Shown: positions 43,043 to 52,707, counted from the first letter of the stretch. The stretch: DNA of 64,000 nt from Pandoraea anapnoica (GCF_902459765.1 NZ_CABPSP010000001.1:558001-622000), one strand, 5' to 3'. A program made the numbers and translations. Notes: generated by a model from the letters alone, not told the origin.

Positions 43043-44428
43043 ATGACTTCACATACGACGACGGCGTCACAGCCGTTCGGCGGGACAGACACGCCCGTTG
43101 CAAGTGCGGCCGGTCAGGTAGTCGAGGAATCGACCTACCGCAAGATCGCCTGGCGCACGCTGCCGTTGCTGTTCGTTTGCTACATCATCAACTACATCGA
43201 CCGGGCGAACATCGGCATCGCGCAGATTCAGTTCAAGGCGGATCTGCATTTCAGCGATCTTGTCTACGGCATCGGTGCGGGTTTGTTCTTCGTCGGCTTT
43301 CTGCTGTTCGAGGTGCCGAGCAACCTCATGCTCGCCCGCATGGGTGCACGCAAGACGCTGTTGCGCATCATGACGCTCTGGGGCGCGGTCTCCTGCGCCA
43401 TGATGTTCGTGCGCACGCCCACGGAGTTCTACGTCGCACGCATGCTGCTCGGTGCGGCGGAGGCAGGCTTCTTTCCCGGGCTGATCCTGTATCTCAGCTA
43501 CTGGTTTCCGGCGGAGCGGCGTGCACGTGTGACGGCGTTGTCGTTCGTCGCGATTCCGATTGCGACGATGATCGGTGCGCCGACGTCGGGCTGGATCATG
43601 CGCAGCTTCCATCAGATTCATGGTCTCGCGGGCTGGCAGTGGATGTTCCTGCTCGAAGGCATTCCTGCCATCGTGCTCGGTATCGTGGTGTTCTTCGCGC
43701 TGGAGGATCGGCCGGAGCAGGCCAAATGGCTGAGCGACGACGAGAAGGCGCGGCTGACGCACGTGCTCAATGAGGAGCGTCGTCAAAAGGCGGGCAAGGG
43801 CGGTGGAGGTGGTCACGGTCACGGCGGTACGCTGGCGGCGCTGGGCGACTGGCGCGTGTACGTGGCGGGACTGGTGTCGTTCTGTGCGTATGTGCTGGCG
43901 AGCACCATCGCGTTCTTCGCACCACTGGTGATTCAGTCCACCGGTGTGAAAGATCCGTTCCACGTCGGTCTGCTCTCGGCGATTCCGCCGGTGGTCGGCA
44001 TCGTGTCGATGCTGATCGTGAGTCGCCATTCGGACCGTCAGCGCGAGCGTCGCTGGCATGCTTCGGTGCCGCTGATGTTTGCGGCGGCGAGCCTCATGGT
44101 CATGCCGTATCTGTCGCACAACGTCGAGCTGGCCGTGGTCTTGCTGGCGGTGGCGACGGCGGGGCACCTGTCAAGTTTGTCCGTCTTCTGGACGATTCCG
44201 TCGACCTATCTCGCGCCCGCCAGTGCGGCAGCCGGGATCGCGGTGGTGAGCAGCATCGGTGCGTTGGGCGGGTTGGTCGGGCCGAGCGTGATCGGCTACG
44301 TGAAGACGACGACAGGCAGTCTCGCGCTCGGCTTGCAGGTCGCCGGATGCTTCGTGTTGTTCGGCAGCATTCTGTTGCTCGTGGGTATTCCTGCGCGGCT
44401 GTTGCCCAAGGGTGTTTCTCGCCCGTGA
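43043..44428 (+). CDS. MFS transporter, anion:cation symporter family
   Basis: A 461-residue 12-helix carrier of the ACS family (tartrate, phthalate, 4-hydroxyphenylacetate type). Signatures are CYIINYIDRANIGIAQIQFK in the first helix and EVPSNLMLARMGARKTL after the second. The central loop has a His/Gly-rich stretch (GKGGGGGHGHGG), which is unusual. GGAGGAG precedes the ATG. It lies between the ligase and the marR gene and should import the organic acid degraded by the cluster. Confidence 0.92.
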   Translation: MTSHTTTASQPFGGTDTPVASAAGQVVEESTYRKIAWRTLPLLFVCYIINYIDRANIGIAQIQFKADLHFSDLVYGIGAGLFFVGFLLFEVPSNLMLARMGARKTLLRIMTLWGAVSCAMMFVRTPTEFYVARMLLGAAEAGFFPGLILYLSYWFPAERRARVTALSFVAIPIATMIGAPTSGWIMRSFHQIHGLAGWQWMFLLEGIPAIVLGIVVFFALEDRPEQAKWLSDDEKARLTHVLNEERRQKAGKGGGGGHGHGGTLAALGDWRVYVAGLVSFCAYVLASTIAFFAPLVIQSTGVKDPFHVGLLSAIPPVVGIVSMLIVSRHSDRQRERRWHASVPLMFAAASLMVMPYLSHNVELAVVLLAVATAGHLSSLSVFWTIPSTYLAPASAAAGIAVVSSIGALGGLVGPSVIGYVKTTTGSLALGLQVAGCFVLFGSILLLVGIPARLLPKGVSRP

Positions 44429-44560
44429 TTGCGCCGGCGATTGCGTTCCGAAGGCGGTGCGCAATCCGTGTGGAGTCAAGGCATGTGCGGGTTTGACCGG
44501 GCACGGGCGAGGCGATAGCATGACGCCATTCCTTTCCCCGCCTACCGGCTGACTCGTCAC

Positions 44561-45076
44561 ATGCCCAAGCCCAACTCTTCGCGCTCGGCCGAACCGGTGA
44601 GCGCAGCACCGTCCGACTTGCGGCAGCTCACGTCGTTTCAACTGCGTCAACTGACGAACATCTACACGAAGGGTTCGTCGAGCGTGTACGAACGCAACTT
44701 CGGTCTGACGCTCAACGAATGGCGCTCTATCGCGTTGCTGCACAGCAGCGACGGTATGTCGCTCAATCGGCTTGCCGAGCAGGCGCAGTTCGACCGCGGG
44801 CTGATGAGCCGTACGGTGACGGCGCTCGAAGCGCGTGGCATTCTCCAGCGCAGCACCGACAGCGCGGACGCACGCGGTGTCGTCATCTCGCTCACGGCCC
44901 ACGGCCGCGATCTCGTGAAGCAGGTGTTTCCTGTCGCCGAAGAACTCAACGACCGTCTGTTGTCTGTGCTCACGCGCGCAGAGCGCGATGCGTTGCCTAA
45001 AATACTTGACAAGCTCACGTATCAGGCGAGGATCATGCTAGACCAGGAGCGTGAAGAGGCTGGAGAAGGGCTTTGA
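44561..45076 (+). CDS. MarR-family transcriptional regulator
   Basis: A 171-residue winged-helix regulator. The recognition region reads GMSLNRLAEQAQFDRGLMSR, and the wing includes STDSADARGVVISLT. The N-terminus has about 20 extra polar residues. Members of this family in catabolic clusters are repressors released by the CoA ester or free acid of the substrate. It is the only regulator of the cluster, and two near-identical operator-like sequences flank the cluster, one of them 22 nt downstream of this gene. Confidence 0.92.
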   Translation: MPKPNSSRSAEPVSAAPSDLRQLTSFQLRQLTNIYTKGSSSVYERNFGLTLNEWRSIALLHSSDGMSLNRLAEQAQFDRGLMSRTVTALEARGILQRSTDSADARGVVISLTAHGRDLVKQVFPVAEELNDRLLSVLTRAERDALPKILDKLTYQARIMLDQEREEAGEGL

Positions 45077-45097
45077 TCGAGTTGTTGGTTTTGCGGT

Positions 45098-45121
45098 AAA
45101 TTGTTTGACAATGCATCATAT
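45098..45121 (+). promoter_or_regulatory. MarR-operator-like 24-bp sequence, copy B (upstream of NMO-like gene)
   Basis: AAATTGTTTGACAATGCATC followed by ATAT. It holds TTGACA as a -35 hexamer, with TAGATT 17 nt further as a -10. Within it ATTGT-TTG-ACAAT is a perfect inverted repeat, so the operator would overlap the promoter. Confidence 0.65.
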
Positions 45122-45181
45122 GTCCCTTAGATTGACGAGCATCGTCAATGCGCGTCCGCGCGGTATTTCGAGGGACTTTTC

Positions 45182-46126
45182 ATGCTTCAGACCCGCCTCA
45201 CTCGGCTGTTGAATATCAAATATCCCATCATCCAGGCCGGGATGAGCTGGGCGTCGTCCAACGCGGCGCTGCCGATTGCCGTCTCGAATGCGGGCGGGCT
45301 CGGCGTGATCGCCGCAGGTCCGATGTATCTCGATGCCTTTCGCGACACCGTGCGCGAAGTAAAGTCCGCCACCGACGGTGCGTTCGCCGTCAACATTCCC
45401 TTGTACCGCCCGCAGGCCGAGCAGTTTCTCGACGTCATCGAAGAGGAAGGCGTGCCGGTGGTGATTGCGTCGCAGGGCGGCCCGAAAGCGCATCTCGAAC
45501 GCTTTCAGTCGCGCGGCGTTCGCTGGATTCACGTGGTCTCGACCATGCCCCACGCGCGCAAAGCAGCGGATGCGGGCGTGGACGCCCTCGTCGTCGTGGG
45601 CGCAGAGGCAGGTGGGCATCCGCCGGTGAACGGTGTGAGCACGCTTGTGGCCGTACGTCGGGCGATCGTCGAATTCGATCTGCCGATCGTGGCTGGCGGT
45701 GGCGTGGCGGATGGCTATGGTGTGGCGGCGTTGCTGGCACTCGGTGCGGATGCCGTGCAACTCGGCACGCGGTTTCTTGCGACGCGCGAGGCGGGCGTGC
45801 ATGAGAACTACAAGCGCGTGGTGCTCGATACCGATATCGACGGTACGACACTCGTCGGCGTGCGTGGCCTTCCCGTTCGCATGACGCGCAATCAATTCGC
45901 AGAGCGCGTGTTGCTGGCCGACAAGGAAGAGCCGGACGCGGCTGCGTACGATGCGCTGTTCAAGTCCAGTTCGCTCAAACAGGCGGCGCTCGATGGCGAC
46001 GTTGAGTGGGGCAAGGTCGAACTCGGTCAGTCGGCCGGGCTGATCGGCGATCTGCCTGCAGCGGCGGATGTCTTGGCGCGGCTGGTGGAGGAGTGCGAGA
46101 GCGCGGTACGTCGGTTGGTGGGGTGA
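45182..46126 (+). CDS. Nitronate monooxygenase-like flavoenzyme
   Basis: A 314-residue FMN-dependent TIM-barrel protein of the nitronate monooxygenase/FabK family. It starts LLNIKYPIIQAGMSW, contains SNAGGLGVIAAG, the flavin-binding VVVGAEAGGHPPVNGV and VAGGGVADGYGVAALLALGA. It is preceded by the second copy of the putative MarR operator and a promoter, so it is likely part of the same regulon. Activity could be on nitronates, or it could be a reductase as in FabK-like members. Confidence 0.88.
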   Translation: MLQTRLTRLLNIKYPIIQAGMSWASSNAALPIAVSNAGGLGVIAAGPMYLDAFRDTVREVKSATDGAFAVNIPLYRPQAEQFLDVIEEEGVPVVIASQGGPKAHLERFQSRGVRWIHVVSTMPHARKAADAGVDALVVVGAEAGGHPPVNGVSTLVAVRRAIVEFDLPIVAGGGVADGYGVAALLALGADAVQLGTRFLATREAGVHENYKRVVLDTDIDGTTLVGVRGLPVRMTRNQFAERVLLADKEEPDAAAYDALFKSSSLKQAALDGDVEWGKVELGQSAGLIGDLPAAADVLARLVEECESAVRRLVG

Positions 46127-46198
46127 GCGTCGCACGACGCCATGCGTTTCGTATAATCCTGCGCTGGCCACTTACCTTCCATCGACGCAGGCAACCGC

Positions 46199-47107
46199 AT
46201 GAACAGCAGGAACAAGGCGACACTCATTGGACTGAGCGCGGTGGTGCTCTGGGCGTCGATTGTGGCGCTGATTCGCGGCGTGAGCGAAAGCTTGGGTGCG
46301 ACGGGTGGCGCTGCGGCGATCTACTCGGTGGCGTCGCTGTTCCTCGTTCTGACGGTCGGCTTCCCGAAACTCAGCACGTTCCCGCGTCGCTATCTGGTGT
46401 GGGGCGGTTTGCTGTTCGTCGCGTATGAACTGTGTCTGTCGCTGTCCATCGGCTACGCGAATACGGCGCGTCAGGCGATTGAGGTCGGTATGGTGAATTA
46501 CCTGTGGCCGACGTTCACACTCGTTTGCGCCATTCTCTTCAACAAGCAGCGCGCGAACTGGCTGGTCGTGCCCGGTTTTGTGTTGTCTATGCTTGGCATC
46601 TGCTGGGTGCTTGGCGGCGATCAGGGGCTCGATCTGCCCGGCATGCTCGTCAACATTGCCGATAACCCGTTGAGCTATGGACTGGCGTTTGTCGGCGCGA
46701 TTATCTGGGCGGCGTATTGCACGGTGACGGCGCGCATCGCCGAGGGCAAGAATGGCGTGACGCCGTTCTTCATGCTCGTGGCCGTCGCGCTCTGGATCAA
46801 GTATTTCGCCGGTGGCGGTGGTGCGATGTCGCTGGACCTGCACTCGGGCGTTTATCTCGTGCTGGCCGCCGCCGCGATGGGCTTCGGTTACGCGGCGTGG
46901 AACGTGGGTATCCTGCGCGGCAATGTGACGATCCTCGTCGGCGCGTCGTATTTCATCCCCGTACTGTCTGCGGCGCTCGCCGCATTGCTGTTGCACACGC
47001 CGCTGTCCGCGCCCTTCTGGCAGGGCGCGTGCATGGTCTGCGGCGGGTCGATCCTCTGCTGGCGGGCGACACGCGCGGGGAAGGCGCGCGTCGCTACGTC
47101 ATCATGA
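46199..47107 (+). CDS. yddG: DMT-family aromatic amino acid exporter, YddG
   Basis: A 302-residue ten-helix drug/metabolite transporter with two EamA repeats. The sequence follows E. coli YddG closely, for example GLSAVVLWASIVALIRGVSE at the start, QAIEVGMVNYLWPTFTLVCA in the middle and FWQGACMVCGGSILCW at the end. YddG exports aromatic amino acids and related compounds across the inner membrane. It stands alone and ends convergently, 15 nt from the OYE gene stop. Confidence 0.9.
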   Translation: MNSRNKATLIGLSAVVLWASIVALIRGVSESLGATGGAAAIYSVASLFLVLTVGFPKLSTFPRRYLVWGGLLFVAYELCLSLSIGYANTARQAIEVGMVNYLWPTFTLVCAILFNKQRANWLVVPGFVLSMLGICWVLGGDQGLDLPGMLVNIADNPLSYGLAFVGAIIWAAYCTVTARIAEGKNGVTPFFMLVAVALWIKYFAGGGGAMSLDLHSGVYLVLAAAAMGFGYAAWNVGILRGNVTILVGASYFIPVLSAALAALLLHTPLSAPFWQGACMVCGGSILCWRATRAGKARVATSS

Positions 47108-47122
47108 CGTCCGCCAGTCAGC

Positions 47123-48238
47123 TCAGGCCGCTTCTTTGACCATCACTGGATAGTCCGTCAGGCCGCGCGCACCGCCACCGAACAACGTGTCGCGATGATG
47201 CAAGGCCAGCGGTGCACCGACGCGCAGGCGCTCCGTCAGGTCCGGATTGGCCACGAACGGACGGCCGAAGCCGATGAGATCGGCCCATCCCTCCGAGACG
47301 GCTTCACGCGCGCGCTCCGCCGTGTAGCCGCCTGCGTAAATCAGCAAGCCCGGGTACACCGCACGTAACTTCAGCTTGAATTCCACCGGCATCACCGGCG
47401 CATCGTCCCAGTCTGCTTCTGCAATGTGGACGTAGCCGACGCCCAACTCACCCAGCAACTTCGCCGCTGCGAGGTAGGTCGTTTCCGGATCGGCGTCGAC
47501 GCAGCCGTTGAGCGTGGTCAGCGGGGCGAGACGGATGCCGACGCGCTTCGCATCGCCCACGCCCTCGGTCAGTGCTTCGGTCACTTCGCGCAGGAAGCGC
47601 AGACGGTTTTCCAGCGAGCCGCCGTAGGCGTCAGTCCGCGCGTTGGCATTCGAGTCAATGAACTGGTTCACGAGATAGCCATTGGCGCCGTGCAATTCCA
47701 CGCCGTCGAAACCCGCTTCGATGGCGTTGCGGGCCGCCGCGCGGTACTGATCGACGATCTCACCGATTTCCTTGATGCTCAGCGCGCGCGGTGCCGATGC
47801 CTGCACGAAGCCGGGCGTCGTGCCGTCTTCGCCAGCGATGAAGACGTTCACCCCTTCGGCCTGAATCGGCGACGACGACACGGGCTGACGGCCACCGAGC
47901 AGGCTCGTGTGGCTCAGTCGGCCCACGTGCCACAATTGCGCGAACATATGACCGCCAGCGGCATGCACGGCTTCTGTCACGGTGCGCCAGCCGTCGACCT
48001 GTGCTGGCGAATGAATGCCGGGCGTCCACGCATAGCCTTTGCCGAGCGGCGCGATGTACGTGCCTTCGCTGACGATCAGACCGGCACCGGCGCGTTGCGC
48101 GTAGTACTCGGCCATCAGGGCGTTGGGGATATCGCCGGGCTGGCTCGCACGCGAGCGGGTCATGGGCGGCATCACGATACGGTTCGGCAGCGTGATCGCG
48201 CCGAGTTGCAGCGGTTGAAACAGAGGATCCTGAGTCAT
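47123..48238 (-). CDS. nemA: Old Yellow Enzyme family alkene reductase (NemA-like)
   Basis: A 371-residue FMN-dependent ene-reductase. Signatures include LPNRIVMPPMTRSRA at the N-terminus, QLWHVGRLSH, and FDGVELHGANGYLVNQFIDS with the His/Asn pair that binds the substrate carbonyl. It reduces activated alkenes such as N-ethylmaleimide or nitroaromatics with NADPH. The aldo/keto reductase gene lies 73 nt upstream on the same strand, suggesting a stress or electrophile-detoxification operon. Confidence 0.93.
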   Translation of the reverse strand: MTQDPLFQPLQLGAITLPNRIVMPPMTRSRASQPGDIPNALMAEYYAQRAGAGLIVSEGTYIAPLGKGYAWTPGIHSPAQVDGWRTVTEAVHAAGGHMFAQLWHVGRLSHTSLLGGRQPVSSSPIQAEGVNVFIAGEDGTTPGFVQASAPRALSIKEIGEIVDQYRAAARNAIEAGFDGVELHGANGYLVNQFIDSNANARTDAYGGSLENRLRFLREVTEALTEGVGDAKRVGIRLAPLTTLNGCVDADPETTYLAAAKLLGELGVGYVHIAEADWDDAPVMPVEFKLKLRAVYPGLLIYAGGYTAERAREAVSEGWADLIGFGRPFVANPDLTERLRVGAPLALHHRDTLFGGGARGLTDYPVMVKEAA

Positions 48239-48311
48239 GATGAGTGCGGTGTTGTCGTCGCGGCGCTTAGGACGCGACGTGAGGGTTGGATCGTGGGGAT
48301 GACCGGCGCGA

Positions 48312-49121
48312 TCAATCGTCCCACTTGGCGGCGAGTCCGTCCGGGCTGACTTCGCGGCCGTTGCGGTCGAGCGCGGCGATCTGCGCCATGTCGTTGTCCG
48401 TCAGACGCAGTGTTTGTGCCAGCAGATTGCTCGCCAGATTTTCACGCTTGGTCGACGACGGAATCACCGAGAAGCCGCGTTGCAGCGCCCAGGCGAGCAC
48501 CACTTGCGCGGGCGTGGCCTGATGCCGTTGTGCGATCTTGCCAATCACGGCGTCGCCCAGCACCTTGCCGTAAGCGAGCGTCATGTACGACGTGACGTGA
48601 ATGCCCTGTTCCTCAAGGAAACCCACGAGTTTCGGGTTTTGCAGATACGGGCTCAGTTCGATCTGGTTCGTCGCGATGGCGTCTTTGCCCACGGCGGCCA
48701 TCGCCTGCTTCGTCAACTCGATGTTGAAGTTCGAGATGCCGATCTGACGCGTCAGACCTTTGGCCTTCGCGTCCGCCAGCGCAGTCATGAACTCGTCGAG
48801 CGACACGCCATTGTCCGGCGCGGGCCAGTGGATCAGCGTGAGGTCGACGTAGTCGGTGCGCAGCTTCGTGAGGCTGTCTTCGAGGCTCGCGGCGAGCTTG
48901 CCCTTGGCATAGTTCTCGACCCAGATTTTCGTGGTGAGGAACAGATCGTCGCGAGCGACGCCGGACTCGGCAATCGCCTGACCGACTTCGGCTTCGTTGC
49001 CATAGATCTGCGCGGTGTCCACAGCGCGATAGCCAAGTTCAAGGCCGGTACGCACTGAATCGATGACAACCTGGTCCTTGAGGCGGAACGTACCGAGACC
49101 GAAAGCGGGAATGTGGCTCAT
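48312..49121 (-). CDS. dkgB: Aldo/keto reductase, 2,5-diketo-gluconate reductase B type
   Basis: A 269-residue AKR barrel enzyme. The tetrad lies in [20 protein letters not shown] (Asp, Tyr), TTKIWVEN (Lys) and [10 protein letters not shown] (His). It follows E. coli DkgB (YafB) in length and motif order, and ends [17 protein letters not shown] with NADPH-binding residues. It reduces alpha-keto aldehydes such as methylglyoxal. Located upstream of the OYE gene in the same direction. Confidence 0.9.
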   Translation of the reverse strand: MSHIPAFGLGTFRLKDQVVIDSVRTGLELGYRAVDTAQIYGNEAEVGQAIAESGVARDDLFLTTKIWVENYAKGKLAASLEDSLTKLRTDYVDLTLIHWPAPDNGVSLDEFMTALADAKAKGLTRQIGISNFNIELTKQAMAAVGKDAIATNQIELSPYLQNPKLVGFLEEQGIHVTSYMTLAYGKVLGDAVIGKIAQRHQATPAQVVLAWALQRGFSVIPSSTKRENLASNLLAQTLRLTDNDMAQIAALDRNGREVSPDGLAAKWDD

Positions 49122-49276
49122 CGTGAGCTCCTTAATCTATTGGGTGACGAAAAACGTGCTGCTGTGTGTTGTGACGTGTTGCGAATGACGACCATTCTGG
49201 CGGCGCTGACTGATGAAATAAACGCCGTCAGAGGTCAATCATTTTTGAATTCGAATCGAGGGCGCGAAACCGGCGC

Positions 49277-50482
49277 TCAGTTCCCGACGGTCTGCATCGG
49301 CGTGCGGTGCATCGCCATTTGCAGCAGCACCAGCAAGAGGCCCGATCCGGCAATCAACGCCCCGACGATAGGCACCGCTGTGTAGCCATAGCCGGCGGAA
49401 ATCACGGCGCCACCGGCGGCAGCCCCCACGGCGTTACCGAGGTTGAAGGCCCCGACGTTGACCGACGACGCGAGTCCCGGCGCTTCGGAGGCGGCGCGCA
49501 TCACCCGCATTTGCAGCGGAGGCACGAGGGCGAACGTTGCGATACCCCAGACCACGACCGCGAGGGCGGTGCCGATATGCGTGCGGGCCAGGATGGGGAA
49601 GGCGAGCATGATCGCGACGAGCAGCACCAGAAAGACGATCAGACTGGTGTTGATCGATCGGTCGGCGAGTTTGCCGCCCGCGATGTTGCCGACTGAGAAG
49701 CCGACGCCCACCAGCACGAGCATCGCGGTGACGAAGCCGGGCGATGCGCCAGTGATGGTTTGCAGCGTCGGTGCGATGTACGTGTACAGGGTGAACATCG
49801 CGCCCGCACCGAGCACGGTCGTCGCCATCGCCATCAGCACGACCGGGCGGGTGAGCACCGACAACTCGCGGCGGATATCCGGCATGCGTCCGGCTTCGCC
49901 CTTGGGCAGCGCGAAGCGCAGCGTGAGCATGGTGATCAGGCCGAGTCCGGCCGTCGCGGCGAACGACATGCGCCAGCCGATGGTTTGGCCTAGCCACGTA
50001 GCGGCAGGTACCCCGCCGATATTCGCAATCGTCAGCCCCATGAACATGGTGGCGACCGCGCTGGCCTGCTTCTCTCGCGGCACCACGCTGGCGGCGACGA
50101 TCGAGCCCAGCCCGAAGAACGCGCCGTGGTTCAGGCTCGTCACGAGACGGGCAAGCAGCAGCGTCGTGTAGTTCGCCGAGACTGCCGAGAGCAGGTTGCC
50201 GATGGTGAAGATGGCCATCAGCGCGATCAGTGCCGTGCGGCGCGACCAGCGCGACATGATGAGCGTCATGATGGGCGCGCCGATCATCACGCCGAGGGCG
50301 TAAGTCGTAATCAGCATGCCCGCCGTCGGGATCGAGACGTGGACGCCCTCGGCAATCACGGGGAGCAGGCCCATCGGCGAAAACTCCGTCGTGCCGATGC
50401 TGAACGCGCCGATGGCCAGGGCCAGAAGCGACAGCGTGGCGTGCGCCGACGATGTCGAGGTTTGGGGGGAGGACTGGTTCAT
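49277..50482 (-). CDS. MFS transporter (AraJ/YdhP-like)
   Basis: A 401-residue 12-helix efflux-type carrier of the DHA1 group. Typical stretches are IGTTEFSPMGLLPVIAEGV in helix 1 and SRWSRRTALIALMAIFTIGN after helix 2; the second half carries NLGNAVGAAAGGAVI. It is divergent from the LysR gene, with a perfect CGGGAATTCCCG palindrome (50485-50496) next to its start codon. Substrate unknown; drug or sugar efflux is typical for the subgroup. Confidence 0.9.
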   Translation of the reverse strand: MNQSSPQTSTSSAHATLSLLALAIGAFSIGTTEFSPMGLLPVIAEGVHVSIPTAGMLITTYALGVMIGAPIMTLIMSRWSRRTALIALMAIFTIGNLLSAVSANYTTLLLARLVTSLNHGAFFGLGSIVAASVVPREKQASAVATMFMGLTIANIGGVPAATWLGQTIGWRMSFAATAGLGLITMLTLRFALPKGEAGRMPDIRRELSVLTRPVVLMAMATTVLGAGAMFTLYTYIAPTLQTITGASPGFVTAMLVLVGVGFSVGNIAGGKLADRSINTSLIVFLVLLVAIMLAFPILARTHIGTALAVVVWGIATFALVPPLQMRVMRAASEAPGLASSVNVGAFNLGNAVGAAAGGAVISAGYGYTAVPIVGALIAGSGLLLVLLQMAMHRTPMQTVGN

Positions 50483-50584
50483 GACGGGAATTCCCGGGTC
50501 GGTGAAGTTGAACGGCAGTCTGCGCGCTTTACTTTTGCAGAAAAAGTAGCCTATAAACGAAATTATTTTGATTTCAAATCAACA

Positions 50585-51511
50585 ATGAAGATCACGCTCG
50601 ACGAACTGCAAGCCTTTGTGGCCGTAGTGGATACGGGGTCGATCACGGCGGCGGCCCAGCAACTGGACCTGACGGTGTCGGCCACCAGCCGGACATTGGG
50701 GCGGCTCGAAGAGAAATTGAAGACGACGCTGCTGCGCCGCACGACCCGTCGGCTGGAGCTGACGGAGGAGGGCAACGCGTTCTTGCTGAACGCGCGCGCC
50801 ATCATCGATTCGGTCGAGAGCGCGGAAGAGCAGATGGTCACGCGACGCGAAAAACCGTCCGGCCGACTGCGTGTCGATGCCGCGACACCGTTCATGTTGC
50901 ACGTGATCGTGCCGCTGGTGCCGGGCTATCGTGAGCGTTATCCCGAGGTGGAGCTTGAGCTCAACAGCAACGAAGGCTTCATCGATTTGCTGGAGCGCCG
51001 CACGGATGTGGCCATCCGCATCGGCCGCCTGAAGGATTCGACGCTGCATAGCCGACTCATCGGTAACAGCCGCACACGCATGTTCGCGAGTCCGGCTTAT
51101 CTGGAAAAGCACGGACATCCGCGCCGCGTGGAGGATCTGGCGAAGCACACGCTGCTTGGTTTCTCGCAACCGGAATCGCTGAACGTGTGGCCGATTCTTG
51201 GCGCAGATGGCGAGCCCTATCGGATCGAGCCGGATGTGATGTCGTCGAGCGGCGAGACGCTTCGGCAACTCGCGCTGGAGGGGGCAGGCATCGTGTGCCT
51301 GTCCGATTTCATGACGGCGCGTGACTGTGAGGCGGGCCGTCTCGCGCCAGTGCTGGCGCGTCAGGCGCAGGACGTGCGTCAGCCGATTCACGCCGTGTAC
51401 TACCGCAACACCGCGATCTCGGCGCGCATCGCGTCGTTCGTCGATTATCTGGTGGCGGAGCTTCGCGCGCAGATGGCGTCGGGGCAAGCGAAAGGATGGG
51501 TGGCGCAGTGA
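50585..51511 (+). CDS. LysR-family transcriptional regulator
   Basis: A 308-residue LysR regulator. The HTH starts at residue 5 (LDELQAFVAVVDTGSITAAA) and ends with GRLEEKLKTTLLRRTTRRLE; the effector domain follows from about residue 90. The start at 50585 places the HTH at the standard distance. It is divergent from the MFS gene and its presumed regulator. It belongs to the YhaJ/DsdC-like CrgA group by eye. Confidence 0.93.
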   Translation: MKITLDELQAFVAVVDTGSITAAAQQLDLTVSATSRTLGRLEEKLKTTLLRRTTRRLELTEEGNAFLLNARAIIDSVESAEEQMVTRREKPSGRLRVDAATPFMLHVIVPLVPGYRERYPEVELELNSNEGFIDLLERRTDVAIRIGRLKDSTLHSRLIGNSRTRMFASPAYLEKHGHPRRVEDLAKHTLLGFSQPESLNVWPILGADGEPYRIEPDVMSSSGETLRQLALEGAGIVCLSDFMTARDCEAGRLAPVLARQAQDVRQPIHAVYYRNTAISARIASFVDYLVAELRAQMASGQAKGWVAQ

Positions 51512-51658
51512 ATCAGTGTGCAGTGATGTGGGGGATGTCACTGCGGCACCGCTGTGCGCCAAGGACGTGTCTTGTCCCGGATGTTTCGACAGTTCTTGTC
51601 TCTGGTTCGGCGCAAACCCGATAGATAGAGTCCTGAGTGAACGACTATCGGAGAGACC

Positions 51659-52117
51659 ATGAACACGTTGCTTACTTTCTATCACCTTGAGACCCGGGGC
51701 GCGGTGTGCGCAGCCTTTCCCATCATGAAAGAACTTCGCCCGCATCTTGCGAGCGCCGAGGCGTTCGCAGATCAGGTGGAGGCTCAGCGCAACGAGTCGT
51801 ACCGCTTGTTGGGAGCGTTCGACGGCGAGCGTTTGCTCGGACTGGCAGGCTACCGTCACGTGACGAACCTGCTATACGGCCGGTTCGTCTATGTCGACGA
51901 TCTCGTCGTGGCGGCCGACAACAAGCGCGGCGGCGTGGGATCGCAACTGCTAAGCGAGGTGAAGGCGATTGCGCGCGAGGCTGGGTGTGCCAATTTCGTG
52001 CTGGATACCGGGCTGCACATGGCGCTTGCGCAACGTTTCTACTTCCGCAATGGTCTGCTCGCGAAGGGCATGCATTTCACGGAAACATTGACGACGTCGG
52101 GGCAGGTGGGTCGATGA
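51659..52117 (+). CDS. GNAT-family N-acetyltransferase
   Basis: A 152-residue GCN5-related acetyltransferase. The acetyl-CoA binding region is VDDLVVAADNKRGGVGSQLL, with the motif A loop RGGVG replacing the classic RGxGxG. The C-terminal beta strand is LAQRFYFRNGLLAKGMHF. Its stop overlaps the start of the next gene (ATGA), so the two are co-translated. Substrate unknown. Confidence 0.9.
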   Translation: MNTLLTFYHLETRGAVCAAFPIMKELRPHLASAEAFADQVEAQRNESYRLLGAFDGERLLGLAGYRHVTNLLYGRFVYVDDLVVAADNKRGGVGSQLLSEVKAIAREAGCANFVLDTGLHMALAQRFYFRNGLLAKGMHFTETLTTSGQVGR

Positions 52118-52707
52118 GAAGCCTTCTGCTCAACGCGAGTCCTCACGGCCCGGCCAGCCGCTCATTCGGCATGGCCCAGACATTTTTGGAAAACAACGCC
52201 CGGCGCTATGGCGATGGCCCGGTGATCGTTCGCGATCTGGTCGCGTCGCCCTTGCCGCCGATCTCGGTCGACTACGCGATGGCCATCACGTCGAGGGAGC
52301 CGGATCCGACCCATTTCGTCTTGTCAGAGCAACTGATCGAAGAGATTGAGACCACGTCGTTTCTCGCGATTGCCACACCGATGCATAACTTCACGGTGCC
52401 GGCGGCGCTCAAGTTGTGGATCGACTACGTGTTGCGCATCGGGCGCACGTTTGCGAACACGCCCGAAGGCAAAGTGGGATTGTTGAAGGACCGGCCGACC
52501 ATTGTCATCATCGGGTCCGGCGGCTTTCACACCGGCGAGAATGCGCGTCAGCCGGACTTTCTCACGCCGTACCTCCGGCACGCGCTGGGCTGCATCGGCA
52601 TCAAGGATGTGACGTTCTTCCCCATGCAGGGCATGGTCATGCCGCCGCAGGCCGAGCAGGCGATGCTCGACTGCGAACGGGATCTGAGCCGTTATCTCGA
52701 ACGGTAA
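52114..52707 (+). CDS. azoR: FMN-dependent NAD(P)H azoreductase/quinone reductase
   Basis: A 197-residue flavodoxin-like protein. The phosphate-binding loop LLLNASPHGPASRS, the FMN-binding MHNFTVPAALKLWIDYVLR and the IGSGGF loop match AzoR/FMN-dependent NADH:quinone reductases. It overlaps the acetyltransferase gene and is likely co-transcribed with it. Confidence 0.9.
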   Translation: MRSLLLNASPHGPASRSFGMAQTFLENNARRYGDGPVIVRDLVASPLPPISVDYAMAITSREPDPTHFVLSEQLIEEIETTSFLAIATPMHNFTVPAALKLWIDYVLRIGRTFANTPEGKVGLLKDRPTIVIIGSGGFHTGENARQPDFLTPYLRHALGCIGIKDVTFFPMQGMVMPPQAEQAMLDCERDLSRYLER

